Shown here in pieces: positions 44,946 through 53,675 of a stretch of 64,000 nt of DNA. The translations under genes and the position numbers were made by a program. The notes beneath the pieces are model-generated. The model did no database searches. It saw only the letters and a program-made list of their open reading frames with translations, and was not told the DNA's origin. Positions within the stretch are counted from its first letter, which is position 1. Each line of letters opens with the position of its first letter. The stretch covers positions 1 to 64,000 of the forward strand of contig NZ_JADKPZ010000004.1 of the NCBI RefSeq assembly GCF_016106035.1, in the 5' to 3' direction. The DNA is from Arcobacter vandammei. GTDB taxonomy: Bacteria; Campylobacterota; Campylobacteria; Campylobacterales; Arcobacteraceae.

Positions 44946-45752
44946 ATGAAATTAGACAAAGATTTTTTAGAACTTATCGAAAACAACGGCACTTTAACAC
45001 AAAAACAGTTTGAAATTTTGGAAATACAAAAACAAGATGAAAAAAATTGGAAAAATATAGCTTTACAAAAAGATGTTACAAAAAATAACAAAAATCTATT
45101 AATGCTTTTAAAAAATATAGAAAATCCAGAGTTTGCCCAACAACTGGTGCTTAATTATCTTATGGTTTTAAATTACAATAATATAAATGCAAAAGTTTAT
45201 ACACCAAAAAACATTAATAATAATGAAATAGAAGAAGATAAAGAGTTTTTACATATATATTGCGATGGTGCTTGTAGTGGAAACCCTGGATTTGCAGGAA
45301 GTGGATTAGCAATCTACTCAAACAAAAAAAATCCTGTTTTACTTTATGGTGCTTTTGTAGAAAATGGTACAAACAATATTGCAGAATTAAATGCACTTTA
45401 TCAAGCACTATTAATTGCAAAGCAAAGTGGCTTTAAAGATACAATTTATATTTATAGCGATTCAAAATACTCAATAGATTGTATTAGCACTTGGGCATTT
45501 TCTTGGAAAAAAAATGGCTGGACAAAAAAAGGTGGAGAGATAAAAAATCTTGATTTAATAATAAAATCTCACGAACTATATTTAAGCCTTAAATCTAATT
45601 TGGTTTTAGAGTATGTAAAAGGTCATAGCGGTGTTGAAGGAAACGAATTAGCCGATAGAATGGCACTAACTGCTATAAAAGAGAAAAATGAAGAGTTCAA
45701 TTTTTATAGATATGAAAAAGTTGAAGAAGTATTAAAAATAAAATCTTCTTAA
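44946..45752 (+). CDS. rnhA: Ribonuclease HI with N-terminal extension
   Basis: About 268 residues from ATG 44946; an 18-codon longer reading has no RBS. The RNase H domain occupies about residues 95-240: IYCDGACSGNPGFAGSGLAIY (Asp), NNIAELNALYQAL (Glu), IYSDSKYSIDCI (Asp), WTKKGGEIKNLDL and VKGHSGVEGNELADRMAL (Asp). The N-terminal 90 residues (ELIENNGTLTQKQFEILEI) are helical and of unknown role. It degrades RNA/DNA hybrids. Confidence 0.93.
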   Translation: MKLDKDFLELIENNGTLTQKQFEILEIQKQDEKNWKNIALQKDVTKNNKNLLMLLKNIENPEFAQQLVLNYLMVLNYNNINAKVYTPKNINNNEIEEDKEFLHIYCDGACSGNPGFAGSGLAIYSNKKNPVLLYGAFVENGTNNIAELNALYQALLIAKQSGFKDTIYIYSDSKYSIDCISTWAFSWKKNGWTKKGGEIKNLDLIIKSHELYLSLKSNLVLEYVKGHSGVEGNELADRMALTAIKEKNEEFNFYRYEKVEEVLKIKSS

Positions 45753-45808
45753 TATTTTTTTTATTATTTTTAGATATTATAATTTACTTAAAATTAGAGG
45801 GATGACTT

Positions 45809-46780
45809 ATGTTAGAGAAAAAAGGAACTATTCTTTCTGTAAGAGAAGATTTAAAAGTTTTTGACTGTACCATTAGAGATGGTGGATTAGTAAATAATTT
45901 CCATTTTAGTGATGAATTTGTAAAAGCACACTATGAAATGTGTGTAAAATCTGGTGTTGATTATATGGAGATAGGGAAAAATGTATCTCCTACACTTATG
46001 AGTGAAGATGAATATGGAGCTTGGAATTTCTGTAAAGAGGAAGATATTAGAAGAATTGTAGGTGAAAATAACACAAATTTAAAAATTGCTGTTATGAGTG
46101 ATATTGGAAGAAGTTTAAAAGAAGAACTAAGACCAAAGAGCGAAAGTGTTGTAGATATGATAAGAATTGCAACATATATTCACCAAATCCCAGCAGCAAT
46201 TGAACTAATAGAAGATGCTCACAAAAAAGGTTATGAAACAACAGTAAATATTATGGCTATTTCAAAATCTTTTGATACAGAGCTAGATGAAGTTTTAGAA
46301 CAACTTGCAAAAACTCCAGTTGATGTAATATATATTGCTGATAGTTTTGGCTCTTTTTATCCAGAGCAAATAAGAAATTTAACAGAAAAATATCTAAGTT
46401 TTGCAGAAAAATCTGGTAAAAAAGTAGGAATTCATGCTCACAATAATCTTCAATTAGCTTATGCAAATACTTTAGAAGCTATGATTTATGGTGCTAGTTT
46501 TCTTGATGTTACAGTTAGTGGGCTTGGGCGTGGTGCTGGAAATTGTCCATTAGAACTTCTTTTAGGATTTTTAAAGAACCCAAAATATAAACAAATGCCA
46601 GTTTTTGAATTTATTGAAAACTATATTGTTGATTTAGAGAAAAAACTTGATTGGGGTTATAGTATTCCTTATATGATAACAGGGCAACTAAACGAACACC
46701 CACGAGCTGCTATGAAAGCAAGAGATGAGCAAGATACAAAATATAGAGAGTTTTTCAAAAATCTATCTAATATGGAATAA
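45809..46780 (+). CDS. HMGL-like aldolase/pyruvate carboxyltransferase-domain protein
   Basis: 323 residues with the DRE-TIM-metallolyase start VFDCTIRDGGLVNNFHFSD and the metal-binding HAHNNLQLAYANTLEAM. VSGLGRGAGNCPLELLLGF is typical of 4-hydroxy-2-oxovalerate aldolase relatives. The first 12 residues and the C-terminus differ from MhpE, and no meta-cleavage genes are near, so the substrate is unclear. Monocistronic with RBS AGAGGGATG and a downstream terminator. Confidence 0.8.
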   Translation: MLEKKGTILSVREDLKVFDCTIRDGGLVNNFHFSDEFVKAHYEMCVKSGVDYMEIGKNVSPTLMSEDEYGAWNFCKEEDIRRIVGENNTNLKIAVMSDIGRSLKEELRPKSESVVDMIRIATYIHQIPAAIELIEDAHKKGYETTVNIMAISKSFDTELDEVLEQLAKTPVDVIYIADSFGSFYPEQIRNLTEKYLSFAEKSGKKVGIHAHNNLQLAYANTLEAMIYGASFLDVTVSGLGRGAGNCPLELLLGFLKNPKYKQMPVFEFIENYIVDLEKKLDWGYSIPYMITGQLNEHPRAAMKARDEQDTKYREFFKNLSNME

Positions 46781-46814
46781 TATAAAGAGGTGGTTTTTAA
46801 CTACCTCTTTATAT
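46780..46814. terminator. Bidirectional terminator
   Basis: A 16-bp stem with a single G-U pair (ATATAAAGAGGTGGTT / AACTACCTCTTTATAT, loop TTT) between the aldolase-like gene and the convergent FlaG-like gene, followed by T-rich tails. Confidence 0.85.
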
Positions 46815-46815
46815 T

Positions 46816-47184
46816 TTAGCTATCAAAAGATGCCTCTTGCACACTTAATAAATATGCCTTTACTCTCATCATATCTTCTGTTGGATATTGATTTTCTACA
46901 TCACCTCTAGTTACTTTTACATAAAAATCTTTCGACTCTTTATTGTAACCAAAATTAATATTTGATATTAAAGTCTCATATTTAGCAGCAACTTTAGCTG
47001 GGTCAGGTTTTACACTTTCAATATCTTCACTTTTTTTAGACTTTGATAAAAGTGTTTGTTGAATCTGCTCTAAATCTGTTCTACTTTTAACAGATGCAGA
47101 ATCTGAAGTAGATTTTACTTGTTGCATCTCTATATTTTTATTATCTTTATATTGATCTATTCTTGGAATCATTCCTATTTCCAT
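46816..47184 (-). CDS. FlaG-like flagellar protein (tentative)
   Basis: 122 residues. A disordered polar N-terminal half (about 1-65) precedes a C-terminal segment LISNINFGYNKESKDFYVKVTRGDVENQYPTEDMMRVKAYL. This resembles the end of FlaG (LxFxxxxETGxxVVKVID..TGEVIRQIPPE). The similarity is short and weak. FlaG affects flagellar filament length in Campylobacter. Alone on its strand. Confidence 0.5.
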   Translation of the reverse strand: MEIGMIPRIDQYKDNKNIEMQQVKSTSDSASVKSRTDLEQIQQTLLSKSKKSEDIESVKPDPAKVAAKYETLISNINFGYNKESKDFYVKVTRGDVENQYPTEDMMRVKAYLLSVQEASFDS

Positions 47185-47295
47185 TTTAGCCTCCTTTTAA
47201 AGTTTTGTTACTCTTATTATACTAAAATTAAATAATTTTTGTATTCATCTTTATTTGGATATAATCGAAATTATTTTAAATTTAAGGGCTAAAAA

Positions 47296-49653
47296 ATGTC
47301 AAATACTTTTGATTATGAGAATTTAAAACTTTTTTATATAGGAAAACAGCAAGTAAATGGGGAAAAAATACCTCTTGTTTATCAAAATAAAGACTTATTA
47401 ACACACGCAGCAATTATAGGAATGACAGGAAGTGGAAAAACAGGGCTTGGTATATCTTTACTTGAAGAAGCTGCAATTGATAATATTCCTTCTATTATTA
47501 TTGACCCCAAAGGAGATATGACAAACTTACTTCTTACTTTTCCAAATTTAGAAGCTAGTGATTTTGAACCTTGGATAGAAGAACAAGAAGCAATAAATAG
47601 TGGAAAAACTATACAAGAGTTTGCACAAAGTCGTGCAAATCTATGGAGAAAAGGTTTAGAAGATGATTTTCAAGAGATTTCAAGAGTAGAAAAACTAAAA
47701 AATTCTGCTGATTTCACAATCTATACTCCTGGAAGTGATGCAGGTGTTCAAGTATCAATTCTTAGCTCTTTCAAAGCTCCTTCAAAAGAGGTTTTAGAAG
47801 ACAATGAACTTTTAGTATCTCTAATAAATTCAACTGTAAGTTCTATTTTAGCCATTATAGATGAAAAAAATGATTCAAACTCAAAAGAGTCAATTTTACT
47901 ATCTTCAATCTTTTTAAATCAATTTAAAGAGCAAAAAGATTTAAATATTGAAGATTTAATAAATCTAATAGTAACTCCGCCTTTTTCAAAAATTGGTGTT
48001 TTTGATTTGGAGACATTTTTCTCTCAAAGTGATAGATTAAAACTAGCCTTAAAATTAAATGGAATTATCGCAAATCCAGCATTTTCAACTTGGATAGAGG
48101 GAGAAACTCTTGATATTTCAAAACTTCTTTATGATGAACAAGGAAAAGCAAAAGTAAGTATTTTTTCAATTGCACATTTAAATGACACTCAAAGAATGTT
48201 TTTTGTAACTATTTTATTAAATCAAATGGTAGCTTGGATGAGAAGACAAGAGGGAACAACATCTCTAAAAGCCCTACTTTATATGGATGAAATTTTTGGA
48301 TATTTTCCACCTTTAGGAAACCCTCCATCAAAACAACCAATGCTAACTCTTTTAAAACAAGCAAGAAGTTTTGGAATTGGAATTATACTTTCAACTCAAA
48401 ACCCTGTTGATATAGATTACAAAGGTTTAGCAAATATTGGAACTTGGTTTTTAGGAAGACTTCAAACAAAACAAGATATTGATAGAGTAATAGACGGATT
48501 AACAAGCACAAATGGAACAATAAACAAAGCTCAAATAGCTTCTCTTTTATCAAATTTAGAAAAACGAAACTTTGTTTTAAACAATATAAATGAAGACGGA
48601 ATAAAAGTATTTGAGACAAGATGGGCATTATCTTATCTAAAAGGTCCTATTCCAAAAGATGGAATAAAAAAATTAATGAGCGAAAAAAAATCTTATAAAA
48701 GTAGTGAAAATATAAGTTCGACAGAACAAACAAAAAATAGTTCACAAACTTCAAAAGGTGAAGCAAAACCAGTTTTATTAAGCAATATAAATGAACTTTA
48801 TAACTATATTTCAAGAAACGATAGCTACTATATGCAACCTTATTTACTTTGCTCAAGTTCTGTTAGATTTATAAATACAAGCAAAGCTATTGATGTTGAA
48901 ACAAGTGTTAAATACAAATTTTATCTTGATAAAAATATGAAAACTTTGGACTTCAATGAAAAAGAGGAGTTAAGTGAATTTAGATATGAAACAGAACAAA
49001 AAAACAACTCATTTTTCTATGAAGTTCCTAGTTTTATACAAAACCAAAGAGAGTTAAAACAAGTAGAAAAAGAGTTTATTGACTACATTTATAGAACAGC
49101 AAAACTAACTTTATACAAAGTTGATTCTTTAAGATTATCTTCAAAACAAGATGAAAATTTAGAAGACTTTAAACTAAGAATTCAAGATAGATTAAATGAA
49201 AAAATAGATTTAGAACTAGAAAAAATCAAAACAAGATATGCAAAAGATAGTGAAGCTTTAGAGCTTAAAATATCAAAACTATATGATAAATTGGACAAAG
49301 AAAAAAGAGAAGCAAATGCTTCAACAACAGATACGATTTTAAATATAGGAACTTCTATTTTAGGGGCATTTTTTGGGAAAGGAAGTGCTGCTTCAAATTT
49401 AGGAAAAGTAGCAAGTGGAGCAAGAGGTGCAAACAAAATCTTAAAAGAGAGAAATGATGTAAAAATGGTAGAAAATGATATAGAACTTTTAATCTCTCAA
49501 AAAGAGTCATTACAAGCTACACTTGAAAATGAAGTTTCAAAAATAAAAGAGCAAAACTCTATCTCAAGTTGTCAAATTGATGAGATTTTTATAAATCCAA
49601 GAATGGTTGATATTTTTAATGTAAAATTAGAACTTCTTTGGCAAGAGCAGTAA
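47296..49653 (+). CDS. HerA/FtsK-like ATPase with C-terminal coiled coils
   Basis: 785 residues. The ATPase has Walker A GMTGSGKTG (42-50), DPKGDMTNLL at 70-80, Walker B ALLYMDEIFG (326-335) and the sensor-like GIILSTQNPVDIDYKG. This is a HerA/DUF87 or DUF853-type pump ATPase. After about residue 450 come a Ser/Lys-rich linker, two coiled coils (about 620-670 and 725-760) and between them a Gly/Ala-rich segment (ILNIGTSILGAFFGKG). No NurA or Sir2/DUF4297 partner lies next to it. Role (DNA translocation, repair or defence) is unknown. Confidence 0.8.
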   Translation: MSNTFDYENLKLFYIGKQQVNGEKIPLVYQNKDLLTHAAIIGMTGSGKTGLGISLLEEAAIDNIPSIIIDPKGDMTNLLLTFPNLEASDFEPWIEEQEAINSGKTIQEFAQSRANLWRKGLEDDFQEISRVEKLKNSADFTIYTPGSDAGVQVSILSSFKAPSKEVLEDNELLVSLINSTVSSILAIIDEKNDSNSKESILLSSIFLNQFKEQKDLNIEDLINLIVTPPFSKIGVFDLETFFSQSDRLKLALKLNGIIANPAFSTWIEGETLDISKLLYDEQGKAKVSIFSIAHLNDTQRMFFVTILLNQMVAWMRRQEGTTSLKALLYMDEIFGYFPPLGNPPSKQPMLTLLKQARSFGIGIILSTQNPVDIDYKGLANIGTWFLGRLQTKQDIDRVIDGLTSTNGTINKAQIASLLSNLEKRNFVLNNINEDGIKVFETRWALSYLKGPIPKDGIKKLMSEKKSYKSSENISSTEQTKNSSQTSKGEAKPVLLSNINELYNYISRNDSYYMQPYLLCSSSVRFINTSKAIDVETSVKYKFYLDKNMKTLDFNEKEELSEFRYETEQKNNSFFYEVPSFIQNQRELKQVEKEFIDYIYRTAKLTLYKVDSLRLSSKQDENLEDFKLRIQDRLNEKIDLELEKIKTRYAKDSEALELKISKLYDKLDKEKREANASTTDTILNIGTSILGAFFGKGSAASNLGKVASGARGANKILKERNDVKMVENDIELLISQKESLQATLENEVSKIKEQNSISSCQIDEIFINPRMVDIFNVKLELLWQEQ

Positions 49654-49675
49654 TTTAGAATATTGATTTAATAAA

Positions 49676-49711
49676 AAATATATATTATAATATGGATTAT
49701 AATATATATTT
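49676..49711. promoter_or_regulatory. Perfect inverted repeat upstream of the phd-relE pair (operator)
   Basis: Two perfect 16-bp arms around the 4-nt spacer ATGG (49692-49695), made mainly of TATATTATAAT units, ending 16 bp before the antitoxin ATG. TATAAT on the plus strand within the repeat can serve as -10, so bound antitoxin would block the promoter. Confidence 0.8.
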
Positions 49712-49727
49712 AAAATAGGAGAAAAAT

Positions 49728-50033
49728 ATGGTTTCTTATTCACAAAAAGAGATGGTAGGTATTACAGAACTTTCAAAATCACTAAGTGGCTTTATAGATA
49801 AAGTTTCATCAAAAGCCGTAGAAAAACTAGCAATTATAAAACACAATAAAGCAGAAGCAGTTATTATAAGTATAGATGAATACGAAAGAATGAAAGAGTT
49901 TCAAGACTATTTAGAAGATTTGGAAATTGCTAATATTATAAAAGAGAGAGTTCTTGATAAAAAAGAGCCTATAAAAACTATATCTTGGGAAGAGATGAAA
50001 CAAAGACTAAGAGCAAGAGGAAAAAATGTATAA
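49728..50033 (+). CDS. Phd/YefM-family antitoxin
   Basis: 101 residues. The Phd fold is clear: VGITELSKSLSGFIDKV, then KLAIIKHNKAEAVIISIDEYERMKEF. The C-terminal tail (about 65-101, with SWEEMKQRLRARGK) would bind the toxin. Phd proteins form dimers that repress their own promoter; the 36-bp inverted repeat directly upstream fits. RBS AGGAG. It overlaps the toxin gene by 8 nt. Confidence 0.92.
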   Translation: MVSYSQKEMVGITELSKSLSGFIDKVSSKAVEKLAIIKHNKAEAVIISIDEYERMKEFQDYLEDLEIANIIKERVLDKKEPIKTISWEEMKQRLRARGKNV

Positions 50034-50337
50034 ATTAGATTTATTAGATGAAGTTGAAAATGACTTAATGCAACTATCAGATGAAATTTTAAGTGAAGTT
50101 ATAGATTATTTTGAAAAATATGAAATTGACCCTCTAAAATATAGCCAAAAACTTTTCAATAAAGGTGGCTTAAATCTTGAAGGTTATAGAAAAACTTATC
50201 TTGCAAATGCTACATATAGAATAGTTATAAAAGTTGAAAATAATATTGCAAAAATTGTAGAAGTTGTTGCTGTTGGAAAAAGAGAAAAGAATGAAGTTTA
50301 TGAGGAAGCTTTCAAAAGAGTTTTAAAAAATATATAA
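50026..50337 (+). CDS. RelE/ParE-superfamily toxin
   Basis: 103 residues with the RelE/ParE fold pattern: an N-terminal helix region (LLDEVENDLMQLSDEIL), then YRKTYLANATYRIVIKVENNIAKIVEVVAVGKREKNEVYEEAFKRV. The GKREKNEVYEEAFKR ending is typical of the RelE-like partners of Phd antitoxins. It presumably cuts mRNA on ribosomes. Overlaps the antitoxin gene. Confidence 0.88.
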   Translation: MYKLDLLDEVENDLMQLSDEILSEVIDYFEKYEIDPLKYSQKLFNKGGLNLEGYRKTYLANATYRIVIKVENNIAKIVEVVAVGKREKNEVYEEAFKRVLKNI

Positions 50338-50364
50338 ATTTCAAAAACCCAATATTTCTTAAAT

Positions 50365-51429
50365 TTATCCCTCTTTTCTTACAATATTTCCATTTTCAGA
50401 TATTAAAATCGCTAAACTTTTTGTACTTTCAAATTGAGACAATATTATTAATAAAATCATCATTATAGGAATAGCCAAAAACATTCCAATCGTCCCCCAC
50501 ATAGCACCCCAAACAACCAAAGATAAAATTACAACAAATTGAGAAATATTCAAACTATTTCCCATAAGTCTTGGATAAATTACATTCCCTATTACAAATT
50601 GAATTACAACCAAAGCCATAAACAAAGAGAGAATTGAAGCAAAATCTGTCAATTGAATAATAGCAAATACTGTAGGAATTAAAACAGCAATAATAGTTCC
50701 AATTGTAGGTATAAAGTTTAAAATAAAAGCAATAAATCCCCATAAAACAGAGCCTTGTAATCCAAAATATTGACATATAACAAAAGTTAAAAAACCAGTT
50801 ACTAAACTTACAATTGTTGTAATTAAAATATAAGTTCTAATACTTTGTGAAATAGAAGTTAAAATATTTTCTGCTTTTGCTTTATTCTCTTTTTTTGGAA
50901 AAAGTGCATTTAATTTTAAATTAAAAAATCTTTGGTCAATCAATAAAAAAAGAACATATAAAAAAATCTGCATCATATTGCTTAAAATTGAGCTAAAAGC
51001 CATAAATATTTTATTTAATAAAGAAGCCATATTAAACTCTTGAAAAAACTTCTCTAAAGGCTCTTTTAAATCAATTGAAGTAAGTGTTGAAATTTTCTCT
51101 ATTACAATATTTATTTTTGAATCAAGTTGTGCAACAACAGAACCCAACTCCATCATACTTGAAGTTATAAAAGTCCCTATTTTTATCATTGAGTATATAA
51201 TTATTATTAAAGATAAAGGAGTTGCTATAAAATCTAGCACTTTTTTGTTTATAAATGGAATTTTTTTAATCTGATTTGCAAAAGCATTTATCAAAAACCA
51301 GATAAAAAGTGCTATTGCAATAGGAGTTAAAACAGAACTTAAACTATTAAAAGTAAAAACAACCAAAAACATAAAAGCTAGGAAATAAAATGCCCTAGCA
51401 AAATGTATATCTGTATTTAAATTCTGCAA
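50365..51429 (-). CDS. AI-2E family transporter (TqsA/PerM-like)
   Basis: 354 residues with about eight TM helices: two pairs near the N-terminus, then a large loop (about 85-150), then TM segments such as TYILITTIVSLVTGFLTFVI. GFIAFILNFIPTIGTIIAVLIP is the family signature, and VIYPRLMGNSLNISQFVVILSLVVWG comes near the end. Members export AI-2 or transport ions (Na+/Li+-H+); substrate undefined here. Confidence 0.9.
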   Translation of the reverse strand: MQNLNTDIHFARAFYFLAFMFLVVFTFNSLSSVLTPIAIALFIWFLINAFANQIKKIPFINKKVLDFIATPLSLIIIIYSMIKIGTFITSSMMELGSVVAQLDSKINIVIEKISTLTSIDLKEPLEKFFQEFNMASLLNKIFMAFSSILSNMMQIFLYVLFLLIDQRFFNLKLNALFPKKENKAKAENILTSISQSIRTYILITTIVSLVTGFLTFVICQYFGLQGSVLWGFIAFILNFIPTIGTIIAVLIPTVFAIIQLTDFASILSLFMALVVIQFVIGNVIYPRLMGNSLNISQFVVILSLVVWGAMWGTIGMFLAIPIMMILLIILSQFESTKSLAILISENGNIVRKEG

Positions 51430-51439
51430 AAATTCTCCC

Positions 51440-52486
51440 TTAAACTGTCAAGATTTTACTATATTTCTTACTTTTTATCTTTGCAAACTCCTGCATATCA
51501 GTAACCTCATCCATTTCATCAACTATTTCAACACCTAAAAGTGTCTCCAAAGCATCTTCTAGTGTTACAACTCCACTTGTTTGCCCATAGCTATCTTGAA
51601 CTATAAACAGATGAGTTTTTCTTCTTAAAAAAGAGTCTATTAAAACAGAAACAGATAAACCCTCAGAAACTTTATGGACAGGCACCATAATATCTTCTAA
51701 TTTCTTATTTTTCTTTTTTTTCAATCTCTGTTCCAAAATAGTTTGACTAAATACAACACCCACAATATCATCTATTGTCTCATTATAAACAGGAATTCTT
51801 GAATATACATAAAGCTTATCAATCTCAACAGCTTCTTTAATAGTTATTTGACTATTTAGAGCAAAAACAACACTTCTAGGAGTCATAATATCTTCTGTTT
51901 TTATACTTTTTAATTTAAATAAATTCTCTATAAAATCACTCTCTTTTGCTTGAATAGTCCCCTCTTTTTCACTCAAAGTTACAAGTGCCATAATCTCATC
52001 TTTTGAAAAATTAGCCTCATCTTTTTTATTTTTTTGAATATAGTTTGTAATCTTTGTTCCAACCCAAATAAATGGATAAGTTATCTTAATTAAAAAAGAG
52101 ATTATATAAGCTGTTGGCACTAAAAATCTTTTCCAGTAAAGTGCAGCATAAGTCTTTGGATAAATCTCAGTTATATATAAAACCAAAAGAGTCAAAATAA
52201 AAGCAACCAAACTTTGCCACTTTTCACCAAACACAATAGCAGCTTGAGCCCCAACTCCAGCAGCTCCCATTGTATGAGCGAATGTATTTAATGTCAATAT
52301 AGAAGCAATAGATTTATCAATATCACCTTTCATATTTTGTACCAATTCAATACTTTTTTGACTATAGTTATTTTTGTCCATACTTTGAATATATGAAGGT
52401 GTAGAAGATAAAACAGTAGCTTCCAAAATTGAGCAAAGAGTCGAGAAAAACAGAGCTAAAAACAGATATAAAAACAGTAATGTCAT
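51440..52486 (-). CDS. CNNM/CorC-type (DUF21-CBS) membrane protein
   Basis: 348 residues. DUF21 TM domain (about 1-180, with LFFSTLCSILEATVLSSTPSYIQ), followed by a CBS pair (about 195-320, with EDIMTPRSVVFALN, YSRIPVYNETIDDIVGVV and SGVVTLEDALETLLGVEIVDE). It lacks the C-terminal CorC_HlyC domain. Homologues affect Mg2+/Co2+ homeostasis. Confidence 0.9.
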   Translation of the reverse strand: MTLLFLYLFLALFFSTLCSILEATVLSSTPSYIQSMDKNNYSQKSIELVQNMKGDIDKSIASILTLNTFAHTMGAAGVGAQAAIVFGEKWQSLVAFILTLLVLYITEIYPKTYAALYWKRFLVPTAYIISFLIKITYPFIWVGTKITNYIQKNKKDEANFSKDEIMALVTLSEKEGTIQAKESDFIENLFKLKSIKTEDIMTPRSVVFALNSQITIKEAVEIDKLYVYSRIPVYNETIDDIVGVVFSQTILEQRLKKKKNKKLEDIMVPVHKVSEGLSVSVLIDSFLRRKTHLFIVQDSYGQTSGVVTLEDALETLLGVEIVDEMDEVTDMQEFAKIKSKKYSKILTV

Positions 52487-52541
52487 TTTGTATTAATTCC
52501 TTAAGTATTTTTGTTCTATATAATTATATTCTAAAAAAATT

Positions 52542-53138
52542 TTAAAACTCCAAAGCATATCTTTTCTCTAAATTTGTATTTTTTAAAATACTATTTATAG
52601 ATATGCCCTCAAGCCCATAAAAATCAAATAAATATGTATATAAATTTTCATTAAAAAGTTTGAAATATATCTCATTTACAAACTCTGTACAGTATAAAGT
52701 ATCATTATCTAGCATAAAAGAGTAATCAAATTTTATTTTAGATTTTTCATATTCATCTAAAATTTTCTTCAAATCCTCTTCAACAAAGCTATTTTTTGCC
52801 CTATAAACTGCTATTCTTTTTGCATTTTTTGTGAATTCTTGAACATTTTGTATCTTCAAGTCATCACTTTTTTCATCAGCTTCCATATGGTAAATCAAGG
52901 TTTTATCATCTTTTTGTAAAACAATTCCAATATGAGAATAAGAAGATTCATCAATTTTAGAAAACATATCACTTAAAATATTTGACTCTTTTCTAAAAAT
53001 AATATCTCCACTTTTCAATTCAACTAGATTTTTGATATTTTCACTACTCAAACTATCTCTATTTTTATCAAAAAACTTCTTAACTTCAAACGAAGCAAAA
53101 AATAGTAAAAATAAAAGAGCAATAAGCCTAATTTTCAT
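52542..53138 (-). CDS. YiiX/YebB-like NlpC/P60-type cysteine hydrolase, membrane-anchored
   Basis: 198 residues. An N-terminal hydrophobic segment (MKIRLIALLFLLFFASFEV) suggests export or a lipid-free anchor. The permuted papain-like core has LKSGDIIFR, the catalytic His in SSYSHIGIVLQ and the catalytic Cys in LYCTEFVNEIY. YiiX-like enzymes may cleave amide or ester bonds in lipids or peptidoglycan. Its start touches the stop of the upstream lipoprotein gene. Confidence 0.82.
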   Translation of the reverse strand: MKIRLIALLFLLFFASFEVKKFFDKNRDSLSSENIKNLVELKSGDIIFRKESNILSDMFSKIDESSYSHIGIVLQKDDKTLIYHMEADEKSDDLKIQNVQEFTKNAKRIAVYRAKNSFVEEDLKKILDEYEKSKIKFDYSFMLDNDTLYCTEFVNEIYFKLFNENLYTYLFDFYGLEGISINSILKNTNLEKRYALEF

Positions 53139-53545
53139 TATTTTTTAATACTAACTTTCCATTGTTCATCTAATTTTTCAAGCTCAATAGTATTATTTGT
53201 TACACCATCTTTTGTCTTCTCTTCCACAATTACAGTTGCACTAACTTTATTATTCTCTTTTACATCAAGAACTTTAAAACTAATCATATCTTTAAAAATA
53301 TCTTTCATACAAATAGACAATTCACTATCTTGTTTTAAATCTTTGCTAAAACATCCCATTGTAAAAGTAAGCCCCATTAATCTTTGTGTAGACTCTGTTG
53401 AATATTTTCTATATGTTGCAACATCTCCATTTTTTAAAGATTCATAAAATTTTGTAGTTGCTTCTTTTGGACTCTCTCCTCCACATCCTGCAAATAAAAC
53501 AGCACTTGCAACTGCTAATATAGAAAATTTTAAATTCATTCTCAT
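53138..53545 (-). CDS. DUF4878-like lipoprotein
   Basis: 135 residues. A lipoprotein signal peptide has a lipobox LFAGC (Cys at about 21). The mature part GGESPKEATTKFYESLKNGDVATYRKYST is the NTF2-like/DUF4878 start, and the C-terminus NTIELEKLDEQWKVSI closes the fold. RBS AAAGG suits ATG 53545. Function unknown; operon partner of the YiiX-like gene. Confidence 0.78.
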   Translation of the reverse strand: MRMNLKFSILAVASAVLFAGCGGESPKEATTKFYESLKNGDVATYRKYSTESTQRLMGLTFTMGCFSKDLKQDSELSICMKDIFKDMISFKVLDVKENNKVSATVIVEEKTKDGVTNNTIELEKLDEQWKVSIKK

Positions 53546-53675
53546 CTTTTACCTTTTTGTTTATTTATAGAACAATATCCAAAATTTACTTACAATAAAA
53601 ATTTATCATATAAATAAAAGTAAGTTTTAATTATTTTTTTGATATTTTAAGCATTTATTTTATACGGAGACATAA

